A DNA stretch of 64,000 bases from Trifolium pratense (Eukaryota > Streptophyta > Magnoliopsida > Fabales > Fabaceae). The stretch is from positions 41,686,856 to 41,750,855 of the forward strand of contig NC_060063.1 of assembly GCF_020283565.1 (NCBI RefSeq), written 5' to 3'. Under the pieces are notes generated by a model. That model did no database searches. It worked only from the letters and a program-made list of their open reading frames with translations, and had not been told where the DNA came from. The position numbers and the translations under genes were made by a program. Positions 61,950-64,000 of the stretch are shown in pieces. The stretch's first letter is position 1. Every line of letters begins with the position of its first letter.

Positions 61950-62486
61950 TTTTTTTTCTTTCTTTTTTGATAGAAGAGACTAATTTATCAACTCTGCTGT
62001 TGTGGGGAAATACCACCAGCATCAAGAATTACAATATGATGTAAATAAGCAGAAGCATAATCAACATTGGTATTATGAAAAGGAGCAAATTGAGCAAGCA
62101 TACGAGCACATTGGCGGGTTGCGAGCCGATAATTGTTTACCTAGGTCTTCATGCTGCCGTTTGACCAATTAATTTTGGTTGCGGAGCTGCTTCTTGGACT
62201 CCGATGGGCCGATCACTTTTGATTCGAGATCGGAAGTTAGAGTCTAGTAGCATCTTTGTTGGTCGTGTTGATGTTGTCTTTGGTGGTCTGGAGACTGTGG
62301 AGTGCCCTCTAGCTATGGACCTCGTTTAGGTGGCTTGCTATGGTTTCTTTTGGTTGTGTTTCAGGAGGCTTGGTTCTAACTCCTTGTTTTTTATTTTGTT
62401 CCTTATGTATCATGTTCTCTCGCTTGGCATATTTCATGCCTTATTGGAGGTTTTCTAATAAAATTTGTTGTTTCAAAAAAAAAAAT
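61950..62486. mobile_element. Two LINE 3'-end fragments back to back
   Basis: 61950-62125 looks like a LINE 3' end on the minus strand (T-rich start, then 'gaagagactaatttatcaac'). 62125-62486 is a LINE 3' UTR on the plus strand ('ggaggttttctaataaaatt', 'tgttgtttc', then A11). Non-coding. 62487-63670 holds nothing I recognise. Confidence 0.6.
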
Positions 62487-63671
62487 TTCTCCAAAAACGT
62501 AATTTTGAACTAGTTCAATCTCTATGATGAAGTATATGGTGTATCTTTCGTTGAGGAGAATGATCAAAAGAGTATAAGTAGTATGACTTTTCATGACCAT
62601 GTCAAATAGAGCAAGAACTAACTTTATAGTAGAATCCTTTCCTGAAAGTATCATTTTGATCTCGCAGGATGTCCCATTCCCATAAGTTGAAAAGCCACTA
62701 CCATTTATTTGTGACTCAAAAACAACAAAAAGAAAAGTCAGAAACCACGAAACTAGTACCCTGAATCCAAATATCCAAAAGACACTTCAAAAGATTGTGC
62801 CACCACAAATTTGTTGGGTCATGAGGGGTCTATGAATCATCACATTGGACCTTGAACAACTACATAAGTGAATTGAACACCATATTTTAACCCAAAATCT
62901 TAAGGCATTAGGCTCATGGATCATATCACTTATAAGTGCTCAACATCCACTTTTCTATCCAATGCAAGACTCAGCCCACACTTAAAATAGCAACAAATTA
63001 AAATTATAGAATAAAAAAAAGCCTATAACCCTAACTTAAAAACAACACTAAGTAGTCCACAAGTCCTAACTCGACTTAATATTTATTTGGTCTACCATCC
63101 CATCAAGCTTAATCTCTTCATTTCCAAAAATGTGAGTGTTGTGCGCTTTTCAAATCAACCAAACTAAAGTAAGGCAAATAATATATATATTAGGGTTATG
63201 TTAACATGTAGCCGAGTCAGAATTTTGAGAGAAAATGAGAATCTCAATTTCCAATCACAAAAGCAAGACACGTGAAAATGTAAGATATCAATGACTCACA
63301 TTTATTTCTTACACATATCAATTAAAAAAATATTAATTTCAGAATAAATAAAAAGTAAAAACTATTTCTTCATCTCGCGACCCTTCTTTGTCCTTTGTAT
63401 GAAAAAAAAATAAAAATATGATGAGCATATGAGCTTATAAATAAATCTCTATAAAAATATAAAGTGCACATGTAATTATTTTTTCATTTCCTTATTTATA
63501 AAGATTTTATTTTGTTAATTTTTTTCTTGGTTAAAGAGATTTGGTTTTGTTAATTAGTACATATTAATTACTTGTAATTTTTTAATATTTTAATAATTTA
63601 TAATTATATGATTGGTTGTGTCTAATCATTAATTAATGTTTGACTTACCTATGAATTTCTCATAAACTCAA

Positions 63672-63844
63672 TAAGCCACTAATGAAGAATATCGACCAAA
63701 ACATTTTCATTTCATTTCTTTTTTTTGGTCAAAAACATTTTCACTTCTATAGGCATTAAGAGTGGATCTTGATCTTCAATGTCTACTTATGAAGCAAATT
63801 CTATACATTTGTAACAAATCCTTAAGAGTGTATCTCGATCTTCA
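63672..63844 (+). promoter_or_regulatory. Duplicated leader with upstream ORF before the second HAK gene
   Basis: Homologous to the HAK leader at 59620-59690 in inverted orientation (GAAGAATATCGACCAAAACA). The start region is duplicated in tandem: 63765-63808 and 63823-63870 both read 'ttaagagtg.atct.gatctt' then an ATG. The first ATG (63779) opens MSTYEANSIHL and stops at 63812-63814; the second (63845) starts the real protein. Confidence 0.75.
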
Positions 63845-64000
63845 ATGTCTACTGATAAAGCAAATTCTACAGGCATGGAGGACAAGAGTAATGAAACAAT
63901 AGAGACAAGCGACAAAGAGAGTAATACATCACCTCCTAAGCTTCGCCATCGCCGTTTAAACTCATTCGATGTCGAAGCCGGAGTTTCCAACATCACTGGT
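63845..64000 (+). CDS. Second HAK/KUP/KT potassium transporter, N-terminus (runs off the window)
   Basis: The first 52 codons, MSTDKANSTGMEDKSNETIE.. to ..LNSFDVEAGVSNITG, align with exon 1 of the HAK gene at 55220-59619 ([35 protein letters not shown]). The frame is open to the last base. The protein is acidic and polar here because exon 1 encodes only the cytosolic N-terminus. The copy is divergent from the first one by 4.2 kb. Whether the rest is intact cannot be seen. The start was chosen over the upstream ATG at 63779 because that frame stops after 11 codons. Confidence 0.85.
   Translation, partial: MSTDKANSTGMEDKSNETIETSDKESNTSPPKLRHRRLNSFDVEAGVSNITG

Noticed and set aside
63787..63996. 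Minus-strand open frame at the right end
   Set aside because: It is the antisense of the second HAK exon 1, which matches the known N-terminus on the plus strand.

Overview
This is an AT-rich plant nuclear window with intron-bearing genes separated by long stretches of transposon debris. Gene content (J-domain protein, DRM/ARP, trihelix, F-box, COP1-interacting-protein-like, ABCB, MIR164, VOC, HAK/KUP) and the types of MITEs, SINEs and LINE fragments fit a legume of the Medicago/Trifolium/pea group. Medicago is my best guess; this is inference, not a database match. I built the gene models by eye from splice sites and reading-frame continuity. All complete multi-exon models keep an open frame across every junction.

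Layout. 0-2 kb: the 3' end of a J-domain protein gene. 2-8.6 kb: repeats, including a deleted PIF/Harbinger element (6.3-7.2 kb) and a clean hAT MITE (7.7 kb). 8.6-10.5 kb: a dormancy/auxin-associated (DRM/ARP) gene. 12.66 kb: tRNA-Ala(TGC). 13.7-15.1 kb: a Harbinger MITE and a LINE fragment. 16.05-17.2 kb: a single-exon trihelix transcription factor. 17.9-24.5 kb: two diverged direct copies of one segment flanking an F-box gene. Different transposons sit in each copy, so each copy supplies the other's empty site. 26.45-27.3 kb: a long foldback element of MULE type. 29.9-39.4 kb: a 10-exon COP1-interacting-protein-7-like gene with a Helitron and a probable solo LTR in its introns. 42.05-48.96 kb: a 9-exon full-size ABCB transporter with a long acidic N-terminal extension. 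49.6 kb, minus strand: a MIR164 hairpin. 51.0-52.2 kb: a small 3-exon VOC/glyoxalase-like gene. 53-55.2 kb: a TIR element and a young LINE insertion. 55.2-59.6 kb, minus strand: a 9-exon HAK/KUP/KT potassium transporter. 63.85 kb to the end, plus strand: the first exon of a second HAK gene, head-to-head with the first.

Functional reading. There is no operon-like cluster. The genes are ordinary regulators (trihelix, F-box, DRM, CIP7-like, miR164) and membrane transporters (ABCB, two HAK copies). The main points of interest are the MIR164 locus, the inverted HAK pair with a duplicated start-codon region, the segmental duplication with its before/after transposon record, and a LINE insertion that appears to have carried downstream sequence with it. 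I see no clearly new molecular system.
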